Assembly: GCF_030813515.1 (NCBI RefSeq) | Contig: NZ_JAUSUK010000002.1 | Location: 868,001-932,000 of the forward strand | Source of the DNA: Rhodopseudomonas julia | GTDB lineage: Bacteria; Pseudomonadota; Alphaproteobacteria; Rhizobiales; Afifellaceae | Direction: 5' to 3' | DNA length: 64,000 nucleotides | In this document: positions 8,351 through 16,080 of the stretch, in pieces | How the letters are laid out: every line of letters begins with the position of its first letter | Numbering within the stretch: position 1 is the first letter of the stretch | Made by a program: the position numbers and the translations under genes | The notes under the pieces: model-generated | The model's input: the letters and a program-made list of their open reading frames with translations, nothing else | Databases searched by the model: none | What the model was told of the DNA's origin: nothing

Positions 8351-8767
8351 ATGGTGTTGGAGGCAGAGAAAATCTATTCGCCAAGCGAAGATGAGCCGTT
8401 CATGAACGAGCGCCAGCGCGAATATTTCCGTAAGAAGCTGCAGGCTTGGAAAGAGGAGATTCTGGCCGAAAGCCGGGAGACTCTGCAGGCTTTGCAGCAG
8501 GAAAACCAGAATCATCCCGATCTCGCGGATCGGGCGTCGTCGGAAACGGACCGCTCGATCGAGCTCCGTGCCCGAGATCGGCAACGCAAGTTGATCGCCA
8601 AGATCGACGCTGCGCTGCGGCGGATCGAGGATGGGAGCTATGGGTTCTGTGAAGAAACCGGCGAGCCGATCAGTTTGAAGCGGCTCGACGCCAGGCCGAT
8701 TGCGACTTTGTCGGTCGAAGCGCAGGAACGCCACGAGCGTCGGGAGAGGGTCTACCGCGACGATTGA
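8351..8767 (+). CDS. dksA: RNA polymerase-binding transcription factor DksA
   Basis: The protein has 138 residues. An N-terminal coiled coil (about residues 20-90) with NERQREYFRKKLQAWKEEIL and the ADRASSETD tip region is followed by a TraR/DksA zinc-finger-like domain, DGSYGFCEETGEPISLKRL. Only one Cys remains in that region, as in many alphaproteobacterial DksA proteins, so it probably does not bind zinc in the E. coli manner. DksA binds the secondary channel of RNA polymerase and acts with ppGpp on rRNA and amino-acid promoters. The gene is monocistronic and ends at a strong terminator. Confidence 0.93.
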   Translation: MVLEAEKIYSPSEDEPFMNERQREYFRKKLQAWKEEILAESRETLQALQQENQNHPDLADRASSETDRSIELRARDRQRKLIAKIDAALRRIEDGSYGFCEETGEPISLKRLDARPIATLSVEAQERHERRERVYRDD

Positions 8768-8804
8768 GGTTTGCGCGGAGATGTTTTTCCGAGGCGTGAG
8801 AATC

Positions 8805-8843
8805 AAACACCCGGCTGAGCGATCAGCCGGGTGTTTACGTTTT
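8805..8843 (+). terminator. Rho-independent terminator of dksA
   Basis: A perfect 14-bp stem (8805-8818 with 8823-8836) encloses a GCGA tetraloop and is followed by a short T-run at 8840-8843. The stem carries A-rich and T-rich ends, so it could also stop convergent transcription from the FliO-like gene. Confidence 0.85.
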
Positions 8844-8884
8844 GGATTGCGCAATGGCGCGTGCGTCGTTGAGGGCGCCAGAAC

Positions 8885-10801
8885 CTAACGGTTCTTCAGA
8901 TCGCCTGTCAGCTCGCCCAGAAGGCGCGCCATTTCGTCTTCGAGCTGCTCCTGCTCGGAAGCCCATTTGCGCTTGGGCTCGAAGGCAACGACGCTTGCCG
9001 ATTCGTCGCTCTCAAGGTTTGCCGTCGAGCGCCGCTCGCGCTGTGCCTCGTCGCTTACGATATCGTCGCCATCCCGCATTTCTGAAGGGGCGGTGAGAGG
9101 TGTCGATGCGATCGCAGGCGCATCCGGCTCCAGCCTTTCGTTAGCGCCATGCGCATCTTCGGGGTGGATTTCCGGAGCCCGTGCCGTCGCGGCGATTTCG
9201 TCGCCGTGGCTCTCGGCCTTCGAAACCGTCTCAGGCTTTGCAGGTGAAACGTCGGGGCCTTCCGGTTGCGCGCCGCCCGTCCCCCGGTCTCTCGCGGGAT
9301 GGCGCTCCGTCAGGCGCTCGGACAGCGCGCTTTCCAGCTGGCTTGCGATCTCCGCAATCGTCGTTGGCTGCGGACGTTCATCTCTCTCGATCTGGACATC
9401 GGAAACCCCGACAGGAGCGTCCGCGTGCTTTTCCCTGGCAATCGAGACTGTCGGCCATGTCACATGAGAGGCCGTCGTCCGTGCTTCTCCCTTATCCTCG
9501 TTGAGGGCCGGGGGAACGCTGAGAGCGGAGCGGTCCGCTCCTCCCCGCCTTGCATCTGCTGCCTCGCCGCGCTGGGCTGCGAGCTCTCCGAAAGCCTCGC
9601 CGATCTCTTCCTCAAGAGAGCGGGTATCGGGCTGGGAAGACGGCGCTTTGGGCGGGGCAATCTCCTCGGTGTTTTCCTTCGAAACCCGGCGGATGTTCTG
9701 GAAGAAGCTGACGGTCGCCTTTTCGATCGCAGCACTCTCCGGGCGCGTGGGCACCGCCTCCGGTTCCGGGACCGCATGTGACCCATCGGCTGTGTCCTTG
9801 TCTTGCTGCGGGACCAGCCGCTTTGCGAAAGGAAGGGTGTTGGAGGGTGCCTGAACATCCGGCGTCTCCTCCGGTACCGGCTGCCCTGGCTTCGGGGCGG
9901 GACTGAAGAGACCTGAGAGCATCCGTGCTCTCAGAGCGGGCGGCATATCGCCGAAGGGCGTCTCTTGCGTTGCCTTGGTTTGCTCCTTCGAGGCGTTTGC
10001 CGCCGGATCTTGCGCCGGCGCGTTCCTTATTTCGCGGTCTCTCGCGTCCGACGCTTCATGAAGCGGTTCTCGCTTTTCGTCAGGAACCGTTTTTGAAGTC
10101 TCTGCCGGGGAAGAAGCCGGAACATCGTCTTCGTCCATTCCGAAGCGATAGGCCTCAGGCACTGCGCGTTTTGCGCGAGGGGGCTCCTTGTCGGCCTCTG
10201 CGGCCTCGGGGCGTGAGGCGGAGGGCGGCGGAGCGAGCGGTCCTGTGTACCCGACACCATGTGCGGGGCCATCTCCGGTGGCACGCCCGATCGCGGGCGA
10301 GGGCGCATGCTGTTCGGCCGGAGGACGAATATTCTGTGCCACCGGCTGCCCTGTGGGCTGCCCCGCCAGCTGCCCCATCGGCTGCGAGGAGCTCGTGCTC
10401 TGAGGGTATTCGCCACCCGCTGGCTCGGGCGGGCGATGCGTCGTTGGGAAGCCTGGCATTTGTGGGGTGGCTGGCGGATTGGCCGGCCGCCGCGGTGCCG
10501 GCTGAGCTGTCGGCCGGCCGCGCACGATCTGCGATTCGACGACGATATCGGCCGGGCCGCCGATCATGACCAGATGTTCGACCTGATCGCGCCGGATCAA
10601 CAGCAAGCGGCGCTTCTGGTCGATGGCGTGCGTTTCCATGACTTGCAGCCGCGAAACCCGCTGCGCCGCCGCGCCCCGTCCCGGAACGATGCCGCGCCGG
10701 GTGATCCAGACGACAAGGCCCAGAATGACGAGAAGGACGGCGATGGCGAGGAGAATGGGGCCGGCAAATGCCCCTGTTGAAAGATCGGTTAAACCGCGCA
10801 T
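8885..10801 (-). CDS. FliO/MopB-like membrane protein with long disordered tail
   Basis: The protein has 638 residues. One transmembrane helix (about residues 13-34) is followed by a FliO-like domain (about 45-92) with VSRLQVMETHAIDQKRRLLL and VEHLVMIGGPADIVVE, the pattern of the flagellar biosynthesis factor FliO. The remaining 540 residues are Pro/Ala/Glu-rich and low complexity, with a short helical conserved end (EQLEDEMARLLGELTGDL). Typical FliO is near 100-140 residues, so the tail is unusual. No flagellar gene is nearby. AAGGAGG lies just upstream of the ATG. The gene is divergent from cckA, with 180 bp between them. A role in flagellar export is possible but not shown by context. Confidence 0.7.
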   Translation of the reverse strand: MRGLTDLSTGAFAGPILLAIAVLLVILGLVVWITRRGIVPGRGAAAQRVSRLQVMETHAIDQKRRLLLIRRDQVEHLVMIGGPADIVVESQIVRGRPTAQPAPRRPANPPATPQMPGFPTTHRPPEPAGGEYPQSTSSSQPMGQLAGQPTGQPVAQNIRPPAEQHAPSPAIGRATGDGPAHGVGYTGPLAPPPSASRPEAAEADKEPPRAKRAVPEAYRFGMDEDDVPASSPAETSKTVPDEKREPLHEASDARDREIRNAPAQDPAANASKEQTKATQETPFGDMPPALRARMLSGLFSPAPKPGQPVPEETPDVQAPSNTLPFAKRLVPQQDKDTADGSHAVPEPEAVPTRPESAAIEKATVSFFQNIRRVSKENTEEIAPPKAPSSQPDTRSLEEEIGEAFGELAAQRGEAADARRGGADRSALSVPPALNEDKGEARTTASHVTWPTVSIAREKHADAPVGVSDVQIERDERPQPTTIAEIASQLESALSERLTERHPARDRGTGGAQPEGPDVSPAKPETVSKAESHGDEIAATARAPEIHPEDAHGANERLEPDAPAIASTPLTAPSEMRDGDDIVSDEAQRERRSTANLESDESASVVAFEPKRKWASEQEQLEDEMARLLGELTGDLKNR

Positions 10802-10981
10802 GGACGCCTCCTTGACTTACGCTACACTCAACCCACGCGGTCGATATGGCACGATAGCCCGGAAATTAAGGCTTTTCAAACGAAGCTGTGCCTTGCGAGT
10901 CAGTTGCGAGCTCTCGTCAAGGCTGTCACAAGTCACGCAAAGGCCTGCGGCGTGCTTCGCCGAATCGGCTAATCTCACTCA

Positions 10982-13504
10982 ATGGCCGTAACCAGCGATC
11001 CCATGGCAGGCAGGCAGAGCACCGAGGCTGCAGAAGCCGGAGAGCGGCGCGACAGCATGATGCGCATTTTCCTCTTGTCGCTCGGACTTCTCGTCGTGGC
11101 GGGGTCCTATCTCTTCATCCCGCCGCAATGGACCGATACCGTGGTGCTCGTGTGCCTGGGTATCCTTTCAACCGTCGGCGTCATGTGCCTGTTCATGGCG
11201 GCCGGGGGCCTCATCCGTTTCGTGCGCTCCCGGGTTATCGAAACACGGGTGCCGGGCCTCCCCGAACAGCTCTTCGAGGCGATCGGAGAGGGGGCGTTGA
11301 TCGCCGACAGCGCTGCGGGCGCCATCAAGGCCAACCGCGCCTATTATCGCCTTTACGGCGACGAGAATGGCGATTTGCGCTCCATCGAACGTCTTTTCGC
11401 AGAAAGCCCCGACGCTTCGGAGGCGATCTATCGCCTGTCCGGGGCCGCCGAAAAAGGCCGTCGGGCGATGGAAGAGATTCGCATGCCGGGCGGTATCGGC
11501 GGGCTGTCGGGCTCCGCGCGCTGGTACCGCGTAAAGGTGAACCCGATTGCGGGTCGCCCCGAACTCGCCTTGTGGCTCATCTCCGACATCACGCGCGAGC
11601 GGGAACACCAAGAGAACATCTTCCAGGAGCTGCAGAACGCGATCGATTATCTCGATCACGCTCCTGCCGGTTTCTTTTCCATGCAGCCGGACGGCCGCAT
11701 CCGATATGTCAACGCCACATTGGCGGAGTGGCTCGGCATCGATCTCGCCGATTTCGAGCCGGGTGCCGCAGAGATCGGTGATTTCGTCACGGCTGAGAGC
11801 CTGTCTGTTCTGGAAGCTTCGGGCCAGCGCGGGGAGACGGCCACGGAGCGCCTCGAGATCGACCTCGTGCGGGCGAACGGGACGCGCAAACCAGTTCGTT
11901 TGCTGCACCGCGTGCCGGTCTCGGCCGACGGCACGGTCGGCGCCTCCCGCACGCTCGTGCTTGAAGTTGGGCTTGCCGACGGCGATGCAGGGCTTGCGGC
12001 AGAACGACGGTTCACGCGCTTCTTCAACAACACGCCGATGGCGATCGCCTCCGTCGACCGGAGCGGAGCGATCAACCTTTCGAATGCGCGTTTCCTGAAG
12101 CTTTTCCGCAAGAGCGGGCCCGCCCGTATCGAGCTCACAAGCGTGGTGAAGGCCACCGACCGGCCCGCGCTCAAGGCCGCTCTCAATGCGGCGATCAACG
12201 GTCAAAGCGATATTTCCCCGGTCGACGCGCAGTTCGAGAGCGACGAGGAACGAAGCGCCCGCTTCTTTGTCAGCCCGATCGTCGAAGGCGAGCCCGGCGA
12301 GGACGCGGCGATCGTCTATGCGCTTGAGACGACCGAGCAGAGAGCGCTCGAGGCTCAGTTCGCGCAGAGCCAGAAGATGCAGGCGGTCGGGCAGCTCGCC
12401 GGTGGTATCGCGCATGATTTCAACAATGTGCTGACCGCCATCATCGGCTTTTCCGACCTGCTTTTGTCGAACCACCGGCCATCCGATCCGGCGTTCGAAG
12501 ACATCATGAACATCAAGCAGAACGCCAATCGTGCCGCGGGGCTGGTGCGGCAGCTTTTGGCGTTCTCCCGCCGGCAGACGCTGCAGCCGCGCGTCATTCG
12601 CCTCGACGAGGTGTTATCGGATCTCACCGTGCTGCTGGACCGCCTCCTTGGCGAGACGGTCGAGCTCAAGACGGATCACAAGAGCGGGCTCTGGCCCGTC
12701 AAGGCTGACCTCAACCAGCTGGAACAGGTGGTGGTGAATCTCGCCGTCAATGCGCGTGATGCTATGCCGAACGGCGGAACGCTTACGATCCGGGCCAGCA
12801 ATTTGGCCGAAGCCGAGAGCCATCGCTTCCGCCAGGACGGCTTCCGACCCGCCGATTACGTCCTGATCGAGATCACCGACACCGGCACCGGCATGACGCC
12901 GGAGGTGATAGAAAAAATCTTCGAACCTTTCTTTTCGACGAAGGAGATCGGCAAGGGAACCGGCCTCGGACTTTCCACGGTCTACGGCATCATCAAGCAG
13001 ACGGACGGCTTCATCTTCGTCGACAGCGAGCTTGGCAAAGGTACGACCTTCTCGCTGCTTCTCCCACGCTATGTGGCGGAGCGCGAAGCGGAGGAGGAGG
13101 TCACCTCGGCAAAGGCCGAGCCGACCGATCTCACCGGCAGCGCCACCATCCTTCTTGTCGAAGACGAAGAGGCCGTGCGCGCCTTCGCCTCGCGCGCGCT
13201 CGCTGCGCGCGGCTATGAGGTGCACGAAGCTGCCTCCGGTCCGGAGGCGCTTCGCATCATGAAGGATATGGACGGTGCTATCGATCTCGTCGTGTCCGAC
13301 GTCGTCATGCCGGAGATGGATGGGCCGACGCTCCTGAAAGAGCTGCGCAAGACCAATCCCGCCTTGAAGATCATCTTCGTCTCCGGATATGCGGAGGACG
13401 CCTTTGCACGGCATCTGCCCGAGAACGAGGATTTCCACTTTCTGCCGAAGCCGTTCTCGCTCAAGGATCTGGCTGTCACGGTGAAGCGTGTCTTGCAGCC
13501 TTAG
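10982..13504 (+). CDS. cckA: Cell-cycle hybrid sensor histidine kinase CckA
   Basis: The protein has 840 residues. Two N-terminal transmembrane helices (about 28-47 and 54-80) are followed by PAS-type sensor domains (about 95-450). The DHp domain has QLAGGIAHDFNNVLTAI, with phospho-acceptor His478. The CATP domain shows NLAVNARDAMPNGG, DTGTGM and GTGLGLSTVYGI. The C-terminal receiver domain has phospho-acceptor Asp773 in VSDVVMPEMDG. This is the CckA architecture: it feeds phosphate through ChpT to CtrA and CpdR and so controls the cell cycle, and it reverses as a phosphatase when bound by c-di-GMP in Caulobacter. The order of domains and the sequence of the HisKA block make the assignment firm. 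Confidence 0.93.
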   Translation: MAVTSDPMAGRQSTEAAEAGERRDSMMRIFLLSLGLLVVAGSYLFIPPQWTDTVVLVCLGILSTVGVMCLFMAAGGLIRFVRSRVIETRVPGLPEQLFEAIGEGALIADSAAGAIKANRAYYRLYGDENGDLRSIERLFAESPDASEAIYRLSGAAEKGRRAMEEIRMPGGIGGLSGSARWYRVKVNPIAGRPELALWLISDITREREHQENIFQELQNAIDYLDHAPAGFFSMQPDGRIRYVNATLAEWLGIDLADFEPGAAEIGDFVTAESLSVLEASGQRGETATERLEIDLVRANGTRKPVRLLHRVPVSADGTVGASRTLVLEVGLADGDAGLAAERRFTRFFNNTPMAIASVDRSGAINLSNARFLKLFRKSGPARIELTSVVKATDRPALKAALNAAINGQSDISPVDAQFESDEERSARFFVSPIVEGEPGEDAAIVYALETTEQRALEAQFAQSQKMQAVGQLAGGIAHDFNNVLTAIIGFSDLLLSNHRPSDPAFEDIMNIKQNANRAAGLVRQLLAFSRRQTLQPRVIRLDEVLSDLTVLLDRLLGETVELKTDHKSGLWPVKADLNQLEQVVVNLAVNARDAMPNGGTLTIRASNLAEAESHRFRQDGFRPADYVLIEITDTGTGMTPEVIEKIFEPFFSTKEIGKGTGLGLSTVYGIIKQTDGFIFVDSELGKGTTFSLLLPRYVAEREAEEEVTSAKAEPTDLTGSATILLVEDEEAVRAFASRALAARGYEVHEAASGPEALRIMKDMDGAIDLVVSDVVMPEMDGPTLLKELRKTNPALKIIFVSGYAEDAFARHLPENEDFHFLPKPFSLKDLAVTVKRVLQP

Positions 13505-13623
13505 CGGGCGGGGGCATGACCGAGCGGTCGATGGCCCGGGGGAGACGGAGTGGGGATGAGCTGCCGTTCTCACTTGCCTGTTCATGTGTTTTCGGCGAAG
13601 TCGCCGGCCTAGAGGTGTGTCAC

Positions 13624-14277
13624 ATGCGTTTTCCCGAGCGTCTCCTTCAGGGCTATCAATCTTTCCGCGATGGTCGACTGCCGATCGAGCAGCATCAATA
13701 TGCAGAGCTTGCAGAGGTTGGGCAGAGTCCCGAGATCATGGTCATCGGCTGCTGCGATTCGCGGGTTTCGCCGGAAGTGATCTTCGATGCGCGGCCCGGC
13801 GAACTCTTCGTGGTGCGCAATGTGGCCAATCTCGTGCCGCCCTATTCGCCGTCGGCTTCGCAGCACGGTGTTTCCTCGGCGATCGAATTCGCCGTCGAGG
13901 CCTTGAAGGTGAAGCATATCGTCGTTCTCGGACATGCCAGATGCGGCGGCATCCGCGCGTTTGCCGATGATGAGGTCGGACCGCTGTCACCCGGTGATTT
14001 CATCGGCAAGTGGATGTCTTTGATCGCGCCTGCTGCCGAAGAGCTTGGCCCGCGTGGTCCAGAGCCTCTCGAGGAGTATCTGCAGCGTTTGGAGCAGGTA
14101 TCGGCGGTGAAGACGCTCGATAATCTGATGACGTTCCCGTTCGTGCAGCGGCGCGTGGAAGAGGGCTCGCTCGCACTCCATGCGGCCTATTTCGCGGTGG
14201 CGACGGGGCTTCTGATGGTGCGGCGCCCAGACAGCGATGTCTTCGAGCCGATCAGCACGGCGAAGCCCTCAAACTGA
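13624..14277 (+). CDS. Beta-class carbonic anhydrase
   Basis: The protein has about 217 residues. Zinc ligands appear in IGCCDSRVSPE and in LGHARCGGIRAF (His-x-x-Cys), and an ARPGELFVVRNVAN block is typical of beta-carbonic anhydrases, which interconvert CO2 and bicarbonate. I chose the ATG at 13624, giving MRFPERLLQGYQSF, the usual family N-terminus, with AGAGGTG upstream. A longer frame from 13516 adds 36 unconserved residues. It follows cckA on the same strand and may be read from the same transcript or its own promoter. Confidence 0.9.
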   Translation: MRFPERLLQGYQSFRDGRLPIEQHQYAELAEVGQSPEIMVIGCCDSRVSPEVIFDARPGELFVVRNVANLVPPYSPSASQHGVSSAIEFAVEALKVKHIVVLGHARCGGIRAFADDEVGPLSPGDFIGKWMSLIAPAAEELGPRGPEPLEEYLQRLEQVSAVKTLDNLMTFPFVQRRVEEGSLALHAAYFAVATGLLMVRRPDSDVFEPISTAKPSN

Positions 14278-14325
14278 GCTGTCGGGCACACTTCTTTCGG
14301 CCCGCCGAGACGGGATCCCTCGGTG

Positions 14326-14354
14326 TTGACGGTATAGAACAAATAGAGTACGAA
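14326..14354 (+). promoter_or_regulatory. recA promoter
   Basis: TTGACG (14326-14331) and TACGAA (14349-14354) are separated by 17 bases, 50 bp before the recA start. The LexA-like site occupies the spacer and the first bases of the -10. Confidence 0.55.
14337..14351 (+). promoter_or_regulatory. LexA box (SOS operator) of recA
   Basis: The sequence GAAC-AAATAGA-GTAC matches the alphaproteobacterial LexA operator (direct repeat GAAC-N7-GAAC, equivalently GTTC-N7-GTTC) with one mismatch in the second half. Its place between the -35 and -10 of recA is where a repressor would block RNA polymerase. Confidence 0.7.
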
Positions 14355-14403
14355 ATTCTCTGAGGAGCGGGTAGTCATCCGCTGAACTTTAGAGGATAGT
14401 CCG

Positions 14404-15492
14404 ATGGCGAATCCGTTGCGCGTACTCGAAGGAGGCAAAGAATCTATGGATCGAACCAAGGCTCTGGATGCTGCTCTCAGCCAGATCGAGCGCTCCTTCG
14501 GCAAGGGGTCGATCATGCGGCTCGGCAAGGAAGGGCAGGTCGTCGAAGTTGCCACGATCCCGACCGGCTCACTCGGACTTGATATTGCGCTTGGCATTGG
14601 CGGTCTGCCGCGCGGGCGCGTGGTCGAAATCTATGGGCCGGAATCCTCGGGTAAGACGACGCTCGCTCTGCACACGGTGGCACAGGCACAGAAGAAGGGT
14701 GGCATTTGCGGCTTTATCGATGCCGAGCATGCGCTCGATCCGATTTATGCGCGCAAGCTCGGCGTCAAGCTCGACGACCTCTTGATTTCGCAGCCGGATG
14801 CGGGCGAGCAGGCGCTCGAAATTGCCGACACGCTGGTGCGGTCGGGAGCCATCGATGTGCTTGTCGTAGATTCGGTCGCCGCTCTCACACCGCGCGCCGA
14901 GCTCGAAGGCGAGATGGGCGATTCGTTGCCCGGCATGCAGGCGCGGCTGATGAGCCAGGCGCTCAGGAAGCTCACGGCCTCGATCTCGCGCTCGCATACG
15001 ATGGTCATCTTCATCAATCAGATCCGCATGAAGATCGGCGTCATGTTCGGCAGCCCGGAAACGACGACGGGCGGCAATGCCTTGAAGTTCTATTCCTCCG
15101 TGCGCCTCGATATTCGTCGGATCGGTGCCATCAAGGATCGCGACGAAGTCGTGGGCAACCAGACCCGGGTCAAGGTGGTGAAGAACAAGCTCGCACCGCC
15201 GTTCCGCGAGGTGGAATTCGACATCATGTATGGGGAAGGCATTTCCCATACGGGTGAGCTTCTCGATCTCGGCGTGAAGGCCGGTATCGTCGAAAAATCC
15301 GGTTCCTGGTTCTCCTACGACAGCCAGCGTCTCGGTCAGGGCCGGGAGAATGCGAAGAACTTCCTGCGCGAAAACGAGGATGTCGCCAACGCCATCGAAA
15401 AGGCGATCCGCGAGAATGCCGGTCTCATTGCGGATGAGCTTCTGGACGGTCCGCGCCAGGAGGACGAGGGCGGCAAGGCGGCGAAGGCCTGA
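14404..15492 (+). CDS. recA: Recombinase RecA
   Basis: The protein has 362 residues. The Walker A motif GPESSGKTT lies at about 78-86, Walker B is [11 protein letters not shown], and loop L2 with [19 protein letters not shown] is intact, followed by the acidic C-terminal tail. RecA forms filaments on single-stranded DNA, promotes strand exchange and triggers LexA self-cleavage. The ATG at 14404 has GAGGA upstream and a LexA box 53-67 bp before it, so expression should be SOS-inducible. A terminator follows and alaS lies downstream, the usual order in Hyphomicrobiales. Confidence 0.98.
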   Translation: MANPLRVLEGGKESMDRTKALDAALSQIERSFGKGSIMRLGKEGQVVEVATIPTGSLGLDIALGIGGLPRGRVVEIYGPESSGKTTLALHTVAQAQKKGGICGFIDAEHALDPIYARKLGVKLDDLLISQPDAGEQALEIADTLVRSGAIDVLVVDSVAALTPRAELEGEMGDSLPGMQARLMSQALRKLTASISRSHTMVIFINQIRMKIGVMFGSPETTTGGNALKFYSSVRLDIRRIGAIKDRDEVVGNQTRVKVVKNKLAPPFREVEFDIMYGEGISHTGELLDLGVKAGIVEKSGSWFSYDSQRLGQGRENAKNFLRENEDVANAIEKAIRENAGLIADELLDGPRQEDEGGKAAKA

Positions 15493-15577
15493 GGCAGGCT
15501 CGTCGTTTTATCCTCATCGCTTCGCCGAGATGGGCGAGCGGGCACGGGATGAGTGAGCAATATTTGTGTTTCTGGAG

Positions 15578-15600
15578 AGCCCGCTTCTGGCGGGCTTTCT
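15578..15600 (+). terminator. Rho-independent terminator of recA
   Basis: A 7-bp GC-rich stem (AGCCCGC at 15578-15584 with GCGGGCT at 15590-15596) has a 5-nt loop and is followed by TTTCTGGTTTT. Confidence 0.7.
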
Positions 15601-15970
15601 GGTTTTCGTTCTTAGCCCAGTGTGATTGTTCGCGACGCCTGTGACGGCATTTCGGACCGAGATTCTCAGGCAGCCGGTCCGTGCGTCGGTGAGGCTGCCT
15701 TGCCCGCGAGGCCTTTTCTGGTCCGGGGCCGGTTTCTTCGACGTCGCCAATTCCGGCCAGTCGCACACGGGATGAGAGGTCGGTTGCGGCGGATGGACGC
15801 CGATGATTGGGAGTGGACCGTTTCTCGCCGGACGGCGACGCACATTTTCGGTGTCGCGCGTGACTGACAGGATAGTTGCGCGCCTTCGGGCTTCCGGTGT
15901 TGTTTGGCGTAGGGTTCAGCCATGTGGACAGTTCTCCGGCCCGTCGCTAAAACCACCGCCTGCGGGCTTT

Positions 15971-16002
15971 CGGTGATCCGATGACGGCGGTGATCCGACG
16001 AC
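15971..16002 (+). repeat. Short tandem near-repeat upstream of alaS
   Basis: CGGTGATCCGATGAC (15971-15985) recurs as CGGTGATCCGACGAC (15988-16002), with one mismatch and a 17-bp period. Flanking GCGGGCT and AGCCCG could pair around it. Function unknown. Confidence 0.5.
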
Positions 16003-16080
16003 AGCCCGGAAATCCCATTACTTCGGTGCCGGCCGTAGATGTTCGGTGGCCATGAGGTCCAACCACAGGTGTTTCGCCAG

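Larger units (their letters stand above)
15493..16080. other. Intergenic region between recA and alaS
   Basis: These 588 bp hold the recA terminator and a short tandem repeat near the alaS side. Open frames on both strands have Arg/Pro/Ser-rich, shadow-like translations and no ribosome-binding sites. I see no tRNA, riboswitch or recognisable small RNA. The alaS promoter must lie here but I could not pick it out. Confidence 0.5.
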
